A DNA stretch of 64,000 nt. It comes from Pseudoalteromonas shioyasakiensis (GTDB taxonomy: Bacteria; Pseudomonadota; Gammaproteobacteria; Enterobacterales; Alteromonadaceae). The stretch spans positions 3,344,501 through 3,408,500 of the forward strand of contig NZ_CP077770.1 in assembly GCF_019134595.1 (NCBI RefSeq), written 5' to 3'. Below, in pieces: positions 25,589-34,123 of this stretch. Position 1 is the first letter of the stretch, and each line of letters opens with the position of its first letter. The translations under genes were made by a program, and so were the position numbers. A model generated the notes under the pieces. The model was not told the DNA's origin and made no database searches. It saw only the letters and a list, made by a program, of their open reading frames with translations.

Positions 25589-28282
25589 TTAAAGCGAGCT
25601 GATCGCTGCAACAGCAACACCCATTTGATAAATAATTTGTGTTGCCGTACTCCAAAGCGTTAAGCTATCGATTTGATCAGTATCCAATGGCACAACAATT
25701 GTATCGCCTGGAGATAAAGTAGCATTATCAGCAACTGCAAACCATGATCCTTGTTCTGGAACCACTACTAAACCACTTGCTTTAATAATGTATAGTCGCT
25801 CTTCATCTGCACCTGATTTAAAACCACCACTACGGCTAATGTAATCTTGTAGTGTTAAACGCGAGTCGAATAAATGTGAAGTTGAGAAGTTAACTTCACC
25901 TACAACACTAATATTATTATTTTCACGTGGAATATATAACGCATCATTATTTTGAAGAGTTAAATCTACAACGCCCTTTTCTACAGCAGGTAGATCAATT
26001 ACTAAGCGGCCAACCGACTTGATGTTACCTAAGTCTGAAATTAGCTTATCCATATCTGCATAGTTCGAATTAGACTGTGTAATTGATTTTGTGAAGCTTT
26101 GTGATGCTACGCTTCGACGAAGATCCTGAGCCAACTTATCAATTTGACGCTGTTCTTTTTCTCTGATTGCTTGACGTGTAAATACCGCCCCTTCAGGGTA
26201 AGCAAATTTAGTAAAACCGCCAGCTCGTTTAATAACACTGGTTAGGTCTTCACCTTTACGGATACTATAAACACCAGGAAACTTAACTTCTCCGGCGATT
26301 CTTACTCGTAAGTCACTTTGCCAGTTAGGAATAGGGTATACACTAATAGAATCTTTACTGTGAACAGCGAAAGACGCCGCTTGATTTGAATCAAGTGCGT
26401 CAGACAAGTCGATATTCACGTGTTCAATATTTTCATTATTAGTAAAACGAGTGATTTCTGCTCGGCCAAGGTAAGAGGATTCGTTTAGCCCCCCCGCAGC
26501 TACAACCGCTTTATTTACCGTTGCATTAACCGGTAACGGATATAAGCCAGCATATTTTACTTCGCCTCGAATACCAAATACTTTAATTTTGTTTTGATGC
26601 GAAGACTGTTCATTTAACTTTGCAATAATTGGTTTTAGTAATTTCTTGCGGCTAAAGACAGCGTAATCAGCTTCTTTTAAGTCTGATTCTTGAGTATTTA
26701 AAAGCTTGCTAATATTCTCTGTATTTACAGCAAAACTTGAATTAGCTCCAGACAACTCCTGATCTAATGATTCATCATCAATAAAGTTTACAAATTTATA
26801 GAATTCTTGCTTCTCAAACTCGTTCCATAGTTCTACGCGCTTTTGATGAGCTAACTGCTCCTCTGTCAACGCTAACGACTTTAATGCGTTATTTTCATCA
26901 ACTTTAGTTTGAAAACGGCTAAATACAACAATTACATCATCAGCTTTCAAAGTTAAATTGTTTTTAGGATCGTTGTTAAATGCATCAATTAAAGAAAATT
27001 GATATACCTCGATATCAGATTTTTCATTTATTTCGCGAAGGATCAATGCGTAGTCAAAATCTGCGATAGGTAATAAGTCACTCTTTAAAGAAGAGAATAA
27101 ATCTTTAACCTTTTTTCCCTCTGACCAAGAATAGTTTCCTGGGTAAGTAACTGCACCTAAAAGCGTCACACTATTATCAAACGCTTCACTTGAAGAAGGA
27201 ACTGTAACTACATCGCCAGTTCGTAAGTGAGTGTTAGCCTTTAGGGAAAAATCAAGAGGAATTACTGTTTTAAAGCTGTCTTCAGTGTAACGTTCAACAA
27301 CCGTCTTAGCTGAGTTAGCATTAGCAGTATAACCCCCAGCCATTGTGATGAGGTCATTGATTGTTTCAGTTTTTTCAAGCTCAAAAATTGCCGGGCGCTT
27401 TACAGCACCTTTAATACTTACTTGTTTTCCAACTGAAGGAATAAACACAACATCACCTGGTTTTAAAATTACATCACCAGAGCTGTCACCTTTTATTAGT
27501 AAATCATATAAGTCTAATTCAGAGACTACCTTCCCGCCCCTTTTTAATTGAATATGGCGAAGTGAACCAATTTTCGAAATACCACCACTAACAAAAATTG
27601 CATGTGTGATTGAAGATAACGACGGTACTGTATAGGCACCAGGCATAAATGATTCACCCAATACCATCACACGAATACTACGCGTTTTACCCATAGAGAC
27701 AAACGCTTTTACTCCGATAACCTCTTGCTGAATTTTAAGCTTAATTAATTCAACAACTTCTTTATACTTTAAGCCAGCTACATTTACCGGTGAAAGATTT
27801 TGTAAAACTAAACGACCTTCGCGATTAACCGTAACTTCCTCGCTACTATATTCTTTGCCGTATAAATTGATACTGAAACTATCACCAGGGCCTACAATGT
27901 AATCATCAGGAACAAGTGCGCTTTCTGTAGGAGCAAATGTTGTAGGTTGACCAGAAAATAATTCATAGCCGAATGGTTCAAGATCAGTTGATTTTGGCTT
28001 GAATTTATCTTCCTTATTTACTTCTTCTTTTACTTCATCATTTAGGGTTTCTCTTGGCAAAACAGAGTCTACATTTTCGCTATCTGTATTCTTTGTTGAA
28101 TTAGCCTCTGAGTTTAAAGCTGAAAGATCAAAGCCATATTTCTTTGCAAGCGCTTCTTGCTGTGACTTCGGTAGTTTTTTTAGTTGCTCAATTTGTTGTT
28201 TTGATGGTGCCGTTACAGATTGCGCATCCGTGATAAATAGCAGCGAAATAAAAAGAGCTATAAATAACTTAAAAAACTTCAC
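25589..28282 (-). CDS. Large SLBB-repeat polysaccharide export protein, OtnA/WbfF-like
   Basis: 897 residues with a signal peptide (about 1-22) but no lipobox. After an acidic low-complexity region (about 45-105) comes a Poly_export domain beginning near VPDDYIVGPGDSFSINLYG, followed by serial SLBB domains, each marked by the pattern of a small beta strand, GEV or GAV, a turn and YP or PG (for example MVLGESFMPGAYTVP, VSIKGAVKRPAIF, VTLLGAVTYPGNY, VRIAGEVKFPGVY, ISVVGEVNFSTSH). Wza has a single export domain and two SLBBs in about 380 residues; this long form resembles OtnA/WbfF of Vibrio O-antigen capsule loci. It would form or line the outer-membrane export route for a polysaccharide. No Wzc kinase is nearby. 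Same strand as the S-layer-like gene, but with a terminator between. Confidence 0.85.
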   Translation of the reverse strand: MKFFKLFIALFISLLFITDAQSVTAPSKQQIEQLKKLPKSQQEALAKKYGFDLSALNSEANSTKNTDSENVDSVLPRETLNDEVKEEVNKEDKFKPKSTDLEPFGYELFSGQPTTFAPTESALVPDDYIVGPGDSFSINLYGKEYSSEEVTVNREGRLVLQNLSPVNVAGLKYKEVVELIKLKIQQEVIGVKAFVSMGKTRSIRVMVLGESFMPGAYTVPSLSSITHAIFVSGGISKIGSLRHIQLKRGGKVVSELDLYDLLIKGDSSGDVILKPGDVVFIPSVGKQVSIKGAVKRPAIFELEKTETINDLITMAGGYTANANSAKTVVERYTEDSFKTVIPLDFSLKANTHLRTGDVVTVPSSSEAFDNSVTLLGAVTYPGNYSWSEGKKVKDLFSSLKSDLLPIADFDYALILREINEKSDIEVYQFSLIDAFNNDPKNNLTLKADDVIVVFSRFQTKVDENNALKSLALTEEQLAHQKRVELWNEFEKQEFYKFVNFIDDESLDQELSGANSSFAVNTENISKLLNTQESDLKEADYAVFSRKKLLKPIIAKLNEQSSHQNKIKVFGIRGEVKYAGLYPLPVNATVNKAVVAAGGLNESSYLGRAEITRFTNNENIEHVNIDLSDALDSNQAASFAVHSKDSISVYPIPNWQSDLRVRIAGEVKFPGVYSIRKGEDLTSVIKRAGGFTKFAYPEGAVFTRQAIREKEQRQIDKLAQDLRRSVASQSFTKSITQSNSNYADMDKLISDLGNIKSVGRLVIDLPAVEKGVVDLTLQNNDALYIPRENNNISVVGEVNFSTSHLFDSRLTLQDYISRSGGFKSGADEERLYIIKASGLVVVPEQGSWFAVADNATLSPGDTIVVPLDTDQIDSLTLWSTATQIIYQMGVAVAAISSL

Positions 28283-28341
28283 AGAGTTTCCCTTAATAAG
28301 AAAATAAAAATAACCGCGGCATACTACATCATTTTATGAGC

Positions 28342-28373
28342 AAAAAAAATGGGTAAACAAGTTTACCCATTTA
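28342..28373 (-). terminator. Terminator after the DUF481 gene
   Basis: A near-perfect hairpin GGGTAAAC, AA, GTTTACCC (28351-28368), extended by AAAT/ATTT pairs and followed on the - strand by TTTTTTT. It lies 16 bp beyond the stop codon at 28389. Confidence 0.88.
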
Positions 28374-28388
28374 TAATTAACTCAAAAA

Positions 28389-29168
28389 TTAAAAACTATA
28401 CACAAGCGTTAGTGACGTTTCTGTATCTGTGTTTTCTTTATCATCGGCAACATCTGAGTTGTGAGTGATGTTGTAAGCTACTTTCATTTGTAGTGAGCCA
28501 TTGATCTTAGCTAGAATTGCAGATTCTGAACGCGTTTTAGTGTTGGTATCACCATATTCAACTGATACTAACTGAGTAAAACGTGCGCTGTCTGAAATTT
28601 GCCAGTTGTAATCAACTTTACCTAGCGCGATGACTTCGCCTTCGCGCTCACCAGCAAGTGATTCACCGTTGTCATCAACTTCAGTGCTATCATTCGGATA
28701 CTGGAAGTACTTATAACCAGGACCAATTTCTGCGTTTAACCACATATCAGAACGGTCAATTAAACGTAAACCGTAACCCGCTGAAATAACTGATTCATGA
28801 CGGTATGCACCAAAGTAATCAGATACGTGCGAGCCGTAGATGAATAAATGTGAGTGCTTTTCGTTTAACTTATAGTTACCTTGTGCAGAGATTGAGTACT
28901 TTTCGTTAGTACGTTGTGTTTCTTTAACACCTGCATCGTTTTCGATCTCATCTTCTTTATAGATGCCGTCTAACTTGTACTCGTTATTCCAGCTTTCTAA
29001 GTTTTGTAAAACTTTAATACCACCTTTTAATGTGGTTGTTTCGGTATTACCACTTGTGATAATGGCACCTAGTTCACTGGTTACATCCCAAGTTTTTGTT
29101 TCATCTGCTGCGAATGCGCTAGTTGCAGCACTTGCTGCAACTAGAATTGATAAAGCTTTTAATTTCAT
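28389..29168 (-). CDS. DUF481 (YdiY-like) outer-membrane beta-barrel protein
   Basis: 259 residues: a Sec signal peptide (MKLKALSILVAASAATSAFA), then alternating polar and hydrophobic strands ending in a C-terminal Phe (LVYSF), as in outer-membrane barrels. LGAIITSGNTETTTLKGG and YGLRLIDRSDMWLNAEIGPGYKY are typical of the YdiY/DUF481 family, often called salt-induced outer membrane protein; its molecular function is not known. It follows mscS by 36 bp on the same strand and may share its transcript, which would suit an osmotic-stress role. That role is inference. Confidence 0.87.
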   Translation of the reverse strand: MKLKALSILVAASAATSAFAADETKTWDVTSELGAIITSGNTETTTLKGGIKVLQNLESWNNEYKLDGIYKEDEIENDAGVKETQRTNEKYSISAQGNYKLNEKHSHLFIYGSHVSDYFGAYRHESVISAGYGLRLIDRSDMWLNAEIGPGYKYFQYPNDSTEVDDNGESLAGEREGEVIALGKVDYNWQISDSARFTQLVSVEYGDTNTKTRSESAILAKINGSLQMKVAYNITHNSDVADDKENTDTETSLTLVYSF

Positions 29169-29204
29169 TAAAAAATAACCTTTACTACTTGTACGTTAGA
29201 CTTA

Positions 29205-30023
29205 TTAGTCTTCTTTGTGCAAATGAACATCCATTTGCGGGAATGGGATTGTGATATTGGCATCGTCTAATGCGATCTTAATGTTTTCCATTAAGTCGAA
29301 ATACGTTGGCCAATAATCAGCAGAGTTAACCCAAGGGCGAACTACAAAGTTTACGCTTGAATCGGCAAGCTCAGATACAGCGACTGTGTATGCTGGGTCT
29401 TTTAATAAGCGCTCTTCTTTATCTAAAACTGATTTAAGAACTGCTTTTGCTTCTTTAAGATCTGCATCGTACCCAACACCAATAACTAAATCGATACGAC
29501 GAGTTGATTCACGAGAGAAGTTTGTAATTGGGCTGCTCATGATTGATGAATTAGGCATGATAATTACTTTGTTATCTGGCGTACGTAATTCAGTAGAGAA
29601 AATTTCGATTTTCTTAACTGTACCCGCTTTACCACCTGCTTCTACGTAATCACCTGATTTAAAAGGACGAAGCAAGATGATTAAAACACCTGATGCAAAG
29701 TTAGATAGTGAACCTTGAAGTGCTAAACCTACTGCTAAACCAGCCGCACCTAAAATAGCAATGAATGATGTTGTCTCAATACCTAGTTGAGATAGTGCCA
29801 TTAAGATTGTTGCAGCAAACACAATTGCATAGACAATGCTAGCAACAAATGAACCTACAGCTTTATCGACTTTCTTTTTATCAAATGCTTTCTCAGTCAT
29901 CCCTTCGCAGAATTTAGCGATGCGACCACCGATAAAGAAAATGATTAGCGCTAGAACCGCCTGAACGGCGTAATGTATGATTAAACCTGAATTCTCGTTG
30001 ATCCAGTTCATTATTGTATCCAT
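29205..30023 (-). CDS. mscS: Small-conductance mechanosensitive channel MscS
   Basis: Inner-membrane channel that opens on hypo-osmotic shock. At 272 residues it has the YggB layout: three transmembrane helices (about 15-40, 57-80 and 87-115), the third being the Gly/Ala-rich pore helix (ILGAAGLAVGLALQGSLSNFASG), then the beta domain with LRPFKSGDYVEAGGKAGTVKKIEIFSTELRTPDN and PNSSIMSSPITNFSRE, and an alpha/beta cage. ATG 30023 has CAGGAGAG just upstream. Likely first gene of a two-gene unit with the DUF481 gene. Confidence 0.93.
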   Translation of the reverse strand: MDTIMNWINENSGLIIHYAVQAVLALIIFFIGGRIAKFCEGMTEKAFDKKKVDKAVGSFVASIVYAIVFAATILMALSQLGIETTSFIAILGAAGLAVGLALQGSLSNFASGVLIILLRPFKSGDYVEAGGKAGTVKKIEIFSTELRTPDNKVIIMPNSSIMSSPITNFSRESTRRIDLVIGVGYDADLKEAKAVLKSVLDKEERLLKDPAYTVAVSELADSSVNFVVRPWVNSADYWPTYFDLMENIKIALDDANITIPFPQMDVHLHKED

Positions 30024-30241
30024 GTTCTCTCCTGAAGTTCATTTGTAGCATAACGCTGTACAAATTATATATGATCTTTGGTTAAAAAATCATTAAATTA
30101 CGAGCAAAACTACGAAATGAGTATGTGCCTAATTACAAAAGTCGCAAGTCTAATCTGCGAAACTGAACGCGAGCTGACCACGAAAGGTTTTCTGAATTTT
30201 CTGAGGTGAATAAGTTTTTTCTACTTTTTTCAATTTAGGGC

Positions 30242-30270
30242 TTCACAAGCCAACCTTAATTATGTAATAT
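30242..30270 (+). promoter_or_regulatory. Promoter of tRNA-His
   Basis: TTCACA (30242-30247) and TAATAT (30265-30270) with a 17-bp spacer, followed by GCGCGCC. A GC-rich discriminator just after the -10 is characteristic of stringently controlled stable-RNA promoters. The tRNA begins about 25 bp after the expected start site. Confidence 0.75.
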
Positions 30271-30301
30271 GCGCGCCACACCAAACGAGGTGTATCTCAG
30301 T

Positions 30302-30378
30302 GGCGGCTGTAGCTCAGTTGGTAGAGCCCCGGATTGTGATTCCGGTTGTCGTGGGTTCAAGCCCCATCAGTCGCCCCA
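30302..30378 (+). tRNA. tRNA-His (anticodon GTG)
   Basis: A full cloverleaf can be folded by eye: acceptor GCGGCTG/CAGTCGC with the extra G at -1 opposite C73 that marks tRNA-His, D arm with AGCTCAGTTGGTAGAGC, anticodon loop TTGTGAT with GTG, T arm GTGGGTTCAAGCCCCAT and encoded CCA at 30376-30378. Length 77 including G-1 and CCA. It stands alone, with a long repeat region following. Confidence 0.97.
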
Positions 30379-30581
30379 CTTCTCTCCTTTGTAAATTCTT
30401 TATTTTCCTAAAAATTTCTCTATTTTAAATTCCAAGATTTATCTTTAACACCTGTTTTCAATTCTAAAAGCTGTCAGCTGTCAGTTTTGAGCCGAACTGT
30501 ATTGTTTTTGGTAATAGCTTAAAGCCATAAGTTTTAAGTGGAATGTGCATGTTCGTTACTGAAATGAAGAGTGATACCGTA
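30379..30581. other. Non-coding spacer with a heptamer seed after tRNA-His
   Basis: No gene seen. Around 30467-30488 the + strand reads AAAAGCTGTCAGCTGTCAGTTTT, which on the - strand is two CTGACAG units plus a partial one, the same 7-bp family found elsewhere in the window. No clear terminator for the tRNA was found. Confidence 0.5.
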
Positions 30582-31945
30582 GGCGTGAAATTTATTTCGC
30601 GCACAAGGCCTTTTGCACAAAGAGAAGTGAATGAGAAAAGAATGAGGAAACCAAAGGAATATCTATCTCTTAAGCGAAGCGCCTCATAATCTCTTTGTGA
30701 TAATTTGGTTTCTCTATGTAGCGCGCAGCGCCTCTGTGTTCTCTGTGGTTCAATATTTCTTTTGCACAAAGAGAAAGGCTAGCCGTCAGCTTTCAGCAGT
30801 CAGTTTGAGCCGAACGGTGTAGTTTGATCGAAATACATTCTCCCTTCAGATAGGTGTTGAATATAAGACGCGCCAAGCAAGCGTGACGCCTACGGTGTAA
30901 GAAACGTTTTAACACCGAACATTCTGTACGAATTCAGGGCTGAAGCCCTTCCTACGAGACGATAGGTGCGAGGTGTGAAATATTGTAGGCGTGAAATTTA
31001 TTTCGCGCACAAGACCTTTTTCACAAAGAGAAGTGAATGAGAAAAGAATGAGGAAACCGCAATATTACTTTCTCTTAAGCGAAACGCCCTCTTATCCTCT
31101 TTGTGATAATTTGGTTTTCTCTGTGTAGCGCGCAGCGCCTCTGTGTTCTCTGTGGTTCAATATTTCTTTTGCACAAAGAAAAAGGCTAGCCGTCAGCTTT
31201 CAGCAGTCAGTTTGAGCCGAACGGTGTAGTTTGATCGCAATACATTCCCCCTTCAGATAGGTGTTGAATATAAGACGCGCCAAGCAAGCGTGACGCCTAC
31301 GGTGTAAGAAACGTTTTAACACCGAACATTCTGCACGAATTCACGGCTGAAGCCCTTCCTACGAGACGATAGGTGCGAGGTGTGAAATATTGTAGGCGTG
31401 AAATTTATTTCGCGCGAAGATATATTCACAAAGAGAAGTGAATGAGAAAAGAATGAGGAAACCGCAATATTACTTTCTCTTAAGCGAAACGCCCTCTTAT
31501 CCTCTTTGTGATAATTTGGTTTTCTCTGTGTAGCGCGCAGCGCCTCTGTGTTCTCTGTGGTTCAATATTTCTTTTGCACAAAGAGAAAGGCTAGCCGTCA
31601 GCTTTCAGCAGTCAGTTTGAGCCGAACGATGTAGTTTGATCGCAATACATTCCCCCTTCAGATAGGTGTTGAATATAAGACGCGCCAAGCAAGCGTGACG
31701 CCTACGGTGTAAGAAACGTTTTAACACCGAACATTCTGTTCGAATTCACGGCTGAAGCCCTTCCTAAGAGACGATAGGTGCGAGGTGTGAAATATTGTAG
31801 GCGTGAAATTTATTTCGCGCACAAGACCTTTTTCACGAAGAGAAGTGAATGAGAAGAAAATGAGGAAGTAATAATGCTTTTTTGTTTTCCTCTAAGCGAA
31901 GCGCCCTCTTATCCTCTTTGTGATAATTTGGTTTTCTCTATGTAA
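30582..31945. repeat. Tandem array of about 405-bp intergenic repeats (about 3.4 units)
   Basis: Three nearly identical units begin with GCACAAAGA at 30764, 31171 and 31576 (periods 407 and 405 bp), preceded from about 30582 by a partial copy of the unit's last 180 bp. Each unit contains in order: a three-heptamer seed (GCCGTCAGCTTTCAGCAGTC), GACGCGCCAAGCAAGCGTGA, an REP-like palindrome GGCTGAAGCCC, TAGGCGTGAAATTTATTTCG, an AAAGAGAAGTGAATGAG stretch, and CGCAGCGCCTCTGTGTTCT. Differences are mostly single bases, so the array is recent or homogenised. No gene or transposase is present. Confidence 0.92.
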
Positions 31946-32075
31946 CGCGAACCTTAAACTTCAAACAAAAAAATGCCACCTTTCGGTGGCATTACACACG
32001 GGATTATTTCTATTTACTAGAAATGCTTTTCAAAGTTCAAGGTGGTGCGCTTTACACCCAACCTCAATCTCATAA

Positions 32076-33359
32076 TTACTTCCAACTTTTCATCTTGTGG
32101 CCTTTAACAGCATAGAAAAGTATGAATAAATAACAAGGCAACATCACAATATAAGCCATTTGTTGTGCTTCTGCGCTTTTTACGCCACCACTTGCCAGGC
32201 CCCAAAATAGTGGGCCGAATGCGCCACCGGCTATACCCATAACGAGCAAACCAGAGCCTACGCTAGTTAGCTTGCCTAAACCAGATAATGCTAACGGCCA
32301 AACTGCTGGCCAAACAATGGCATTAGCAAAGCCTAGCACAGCGATGAGCAATAAGGTATCAGGCAGTAGCGATTTTAAGCCAAACAATGTTGATATAAAT
32401 ACAGTTTCATTACTACCTGTAACTATCGCTAGAGTTAATACACAACCCAATAGCGCTGAAATAGTTAGCGCTGTTTGCTGTGAAAGCACACGAGGGATAA
32501 GTAAAATCCCTAAAAAGTAACCCAGCACCATACAACCCATAGTGTATGACGTCATAACACTGTATTTTTCAACACCTAACGACAGCGCAAAGCTACCAAT
32601 GGTATCACCTGCGATAACTTCAACTGCCACATAAACAAAAAGTGCCACAATCCCTAAGGCAAGGCTCGGATGGCTCAGCGCTTCTTTTACTTGCCCCGGT
32701 TTTTGTTCATCCGAATCATCGATCAACTCTGGCAATGGCATTTTAGTAACCGCAAAACCGAGTATACCAATAAAAATTGCCATCCCTAAATACGGTAATA
32801 TTAAGCCATTGGCCATGGCATCAATATCAGTTTGGCTAAGCTCTTTACCTACAAAGCCTTTAAAATCACTGAGTATCAGAGCAGTAAATACAATCGGAGC
32901 AACAACACCCGCACCTTTATTCAATATACCCATAATACTAACGCGAGCCGCGGCTGATTCTTCTGGGCCGATTCTTACTACGTATGGATTAACCGCTGTT
33001 TGTAGCAATGTTTGCCCGGCCCCCATAACAAGCTGCGCGAATAAAAACAGTGCAAAAACTTGCGTTTTTGCAGCAGGAATAAATAGTAAACCTGCCACCA
33101 TCATGGTCGCCATACCCAGCGCCATACCATTTTTATAACCTACCTTTCTGATGATCATCGCTGAAGGTAGAGCCGTAAAAGTCACCGCAATATAGAACGA
33201 GAAAATAATCAGCGATGCCTGAAAAGGAGAAAGCTGCAAAATTTGCTGTAAAAATGGCATCAATGAGCCATTTAACCATGTAGCAAAACCCAGTATAAAA
33301 AACAGCGTGGCGACAATCGCCATGGGCACAACACTGCTTTGTTTATTCATTTCAGACAT
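32076..33359 (-). CDS. nagP: NagP-type MFS transporter for N-acetylglucosamine
   Basis: Inner-membrane sugar:proton symporter of the FucP/GluP group. I prefer the ATG at 33359 (427 residues) because the protein then starts about ten residues before the conserved VVPMAIVATLFFILGFATWLNG; a longer start at 33404 (442 residues) is possible. About 12 transmembrane helices with QFSLIIFSFYIAVTF-like helix 2 (read QASLIIFSFYIAVTF), the RKVGYKNGMALG loop and QTAVNPYVVRIGP are typical of NagP in Shewanella and Alteromonadales chitin utilisation. A palindrome resembling a NagR operator lies upstream (33459-33474), and a secreted hexosaminidase gene lies next on the same strand. Repeat-derived DNA flanks the gene on both sides. 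Confidence 0.85.
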   Translation of the reverse strand: MSEMNKQSSVVPMAIVATLFFILGFATWLNGSLMPFLQQILQLSPFQASLIIFSFYIAVTFTALPSAMIIRKVGYKNGMALGMATMMVAGLLFIPAAKTQVFALFLFAQLVMGAGQTLLQTAVNPYVVRIGPEESAAARVSIMGILNKGAGVVAPIVFTALILSDFKGFVGKELSQTDIDAMANGLILPYLGMAIFIGILGFAVTKMPLPELIDDSDEQKPGQVKEALSHPSLALGIVALFVYVAVEVIAGDTIGSFALSLGVEKYSVMTSYTMGCMVLGYFLGILLIPRVLSQQTALTISALLGCVLTLAIVTGSNETVFISTLFGLKSLLPDTLLLIAVLGFANAIVWPAVWPLALSGLGKLTSVGSGLLVMGIAGGAFGPLFWGLASGGVKSAEAQQMAYIVMLPCYLFILFYAVKGHKMKSWK

Positions 33360-33458
33360 AACATTTCCCATAACAGCACAGTTCGACTCTTCAGTGCTGC
33401 TCATTCAGATGATTATATAAAAGAGATATTAAATATTTATAACACTACCGCAACAAAA

Positions 33459-33474
33459 ATGACAGCGCTGACAT
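33459..33474 (-). promoter_or_regulatory. Probable NagR-type operator upstream of nagP
   Basis: ATGACAGCGCTGACAT, a LacI-family-like palindrome around a central GCGC with one mismatched pair of positions. It shares the core ATGACAGCGCT with the site before the hexosaminidase gene at 36867. In Shewanella-type chitin regulons NagR uses a closely similar palindrome. The gene for the regulator is not in this window. Confidence 0.6.
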
Positions 33475-33479
33475 CTCTT

Positions 33480-34060
33480 TTAGATACCATAGGCATGAAA
33501 TTTATTTCGCACGAAGATTTATTCACAAAGAGAAAGACTAGCCATCAGCTTTCAGCTGTCAGTTTGAAGCCGAATTGTGTTGCTTGTAGGTCAGGCATAG
33601 GTTGATGGAATGGCGTTGTATGTAAGACGCGCCAAGCAAGCGTGACGCCTACGGTTGATGTAGGCGTGAAATTTATTTCGCGCGAAAATATTTGCACAAA
33701 GAGAAGTGAATGAGAAGAGAATGAGAAAGTGATAATAATGCTTTTTTGTTTTCCTCTAAGCGCAGCGCTCTCTTATCCTCTTTGTGATCATTTGGTTTCT
33801 CTATGTAGCGCGCAGCGCCTCTGTGTTCTCTGTGGTTCAATATTTTTTGCACAAAGAGAAGTGGATGAAGAAATAATAATAATTCCTTTTATGATCACTT
33901 GGTTTCTCTGTGTAGCGCGCAGCGCCTCTGTGTACTCTGTGGTTCAAATAGTTTTTGTACAAAGAGAAGTGAATGAGAAAAAAATGAGGAAGTAATAATA
34001 GTGCTTTTTTGTATTCCACTAAAGCAAAGCGCTCTTTATTATCTTTGTGAATATAAGTGG
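33480..34060. repeat. Dispersed copies of the 405-bp repeat modules between nagP and the hexosaminidase gene
   Basis: Modules of the 30582-31945 array recur here in scrambled, partial form: TAGGCATGAAATTTATTTCG near 33490 and TAGGCGTGAAATTTATTTCG near 33662, a heptamer seed (CCATCAGCTTTCAGCTGTC) near 33542, GACGCGCCAAGCAAGCGTGA near 33629, and two copies of the CGCAGCGCCTCTGTG module near 33809 and 33917. Short open frames here are repeat-derived. Apart from the nagP operator, no gene or regulatory signal was seen in the 33405-34123 gap. Confidence 0.88.
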
Positions 34061-34074
34061 CTTAAAACAAAAAA

Positions 34075-34102
34075 TGACGCCTACGCTTTGCTGTAGGCGT
34101 CA
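34075..34102 (-). terminator. Terminator of the hexosaminidase gene
   Basis: A perfect 10-bp inverted repeat TGACGCCTAC/GTAGGCGTCA with an 8-base loop, 21 bp after the stop at 34124 and followed on the - strand by ATTTTTTGTTTT. The stem words also occur in the neighbouring repeat family, so the terminator may have been derived from it. Confidence 0.85.
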
Positions 34103-34123
34103 CATTTATTTATCGCAAAAACA

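Noticed and set aside
30464..30769. A 101-codon open frame on the - strand in the repeat block
   Set aside because: It lies almost wholly in a partial 405-bp repeat; the predicted peptide is low in complexity and translates the CTCTGTG module. There is no ribosome site.
33339..34019. Several short open frames on both strands between nagP and the hexosaminidase gene
   Set aside because: All are translations of repeat modules or of the antisense of nagP, and none has a plausible start region.
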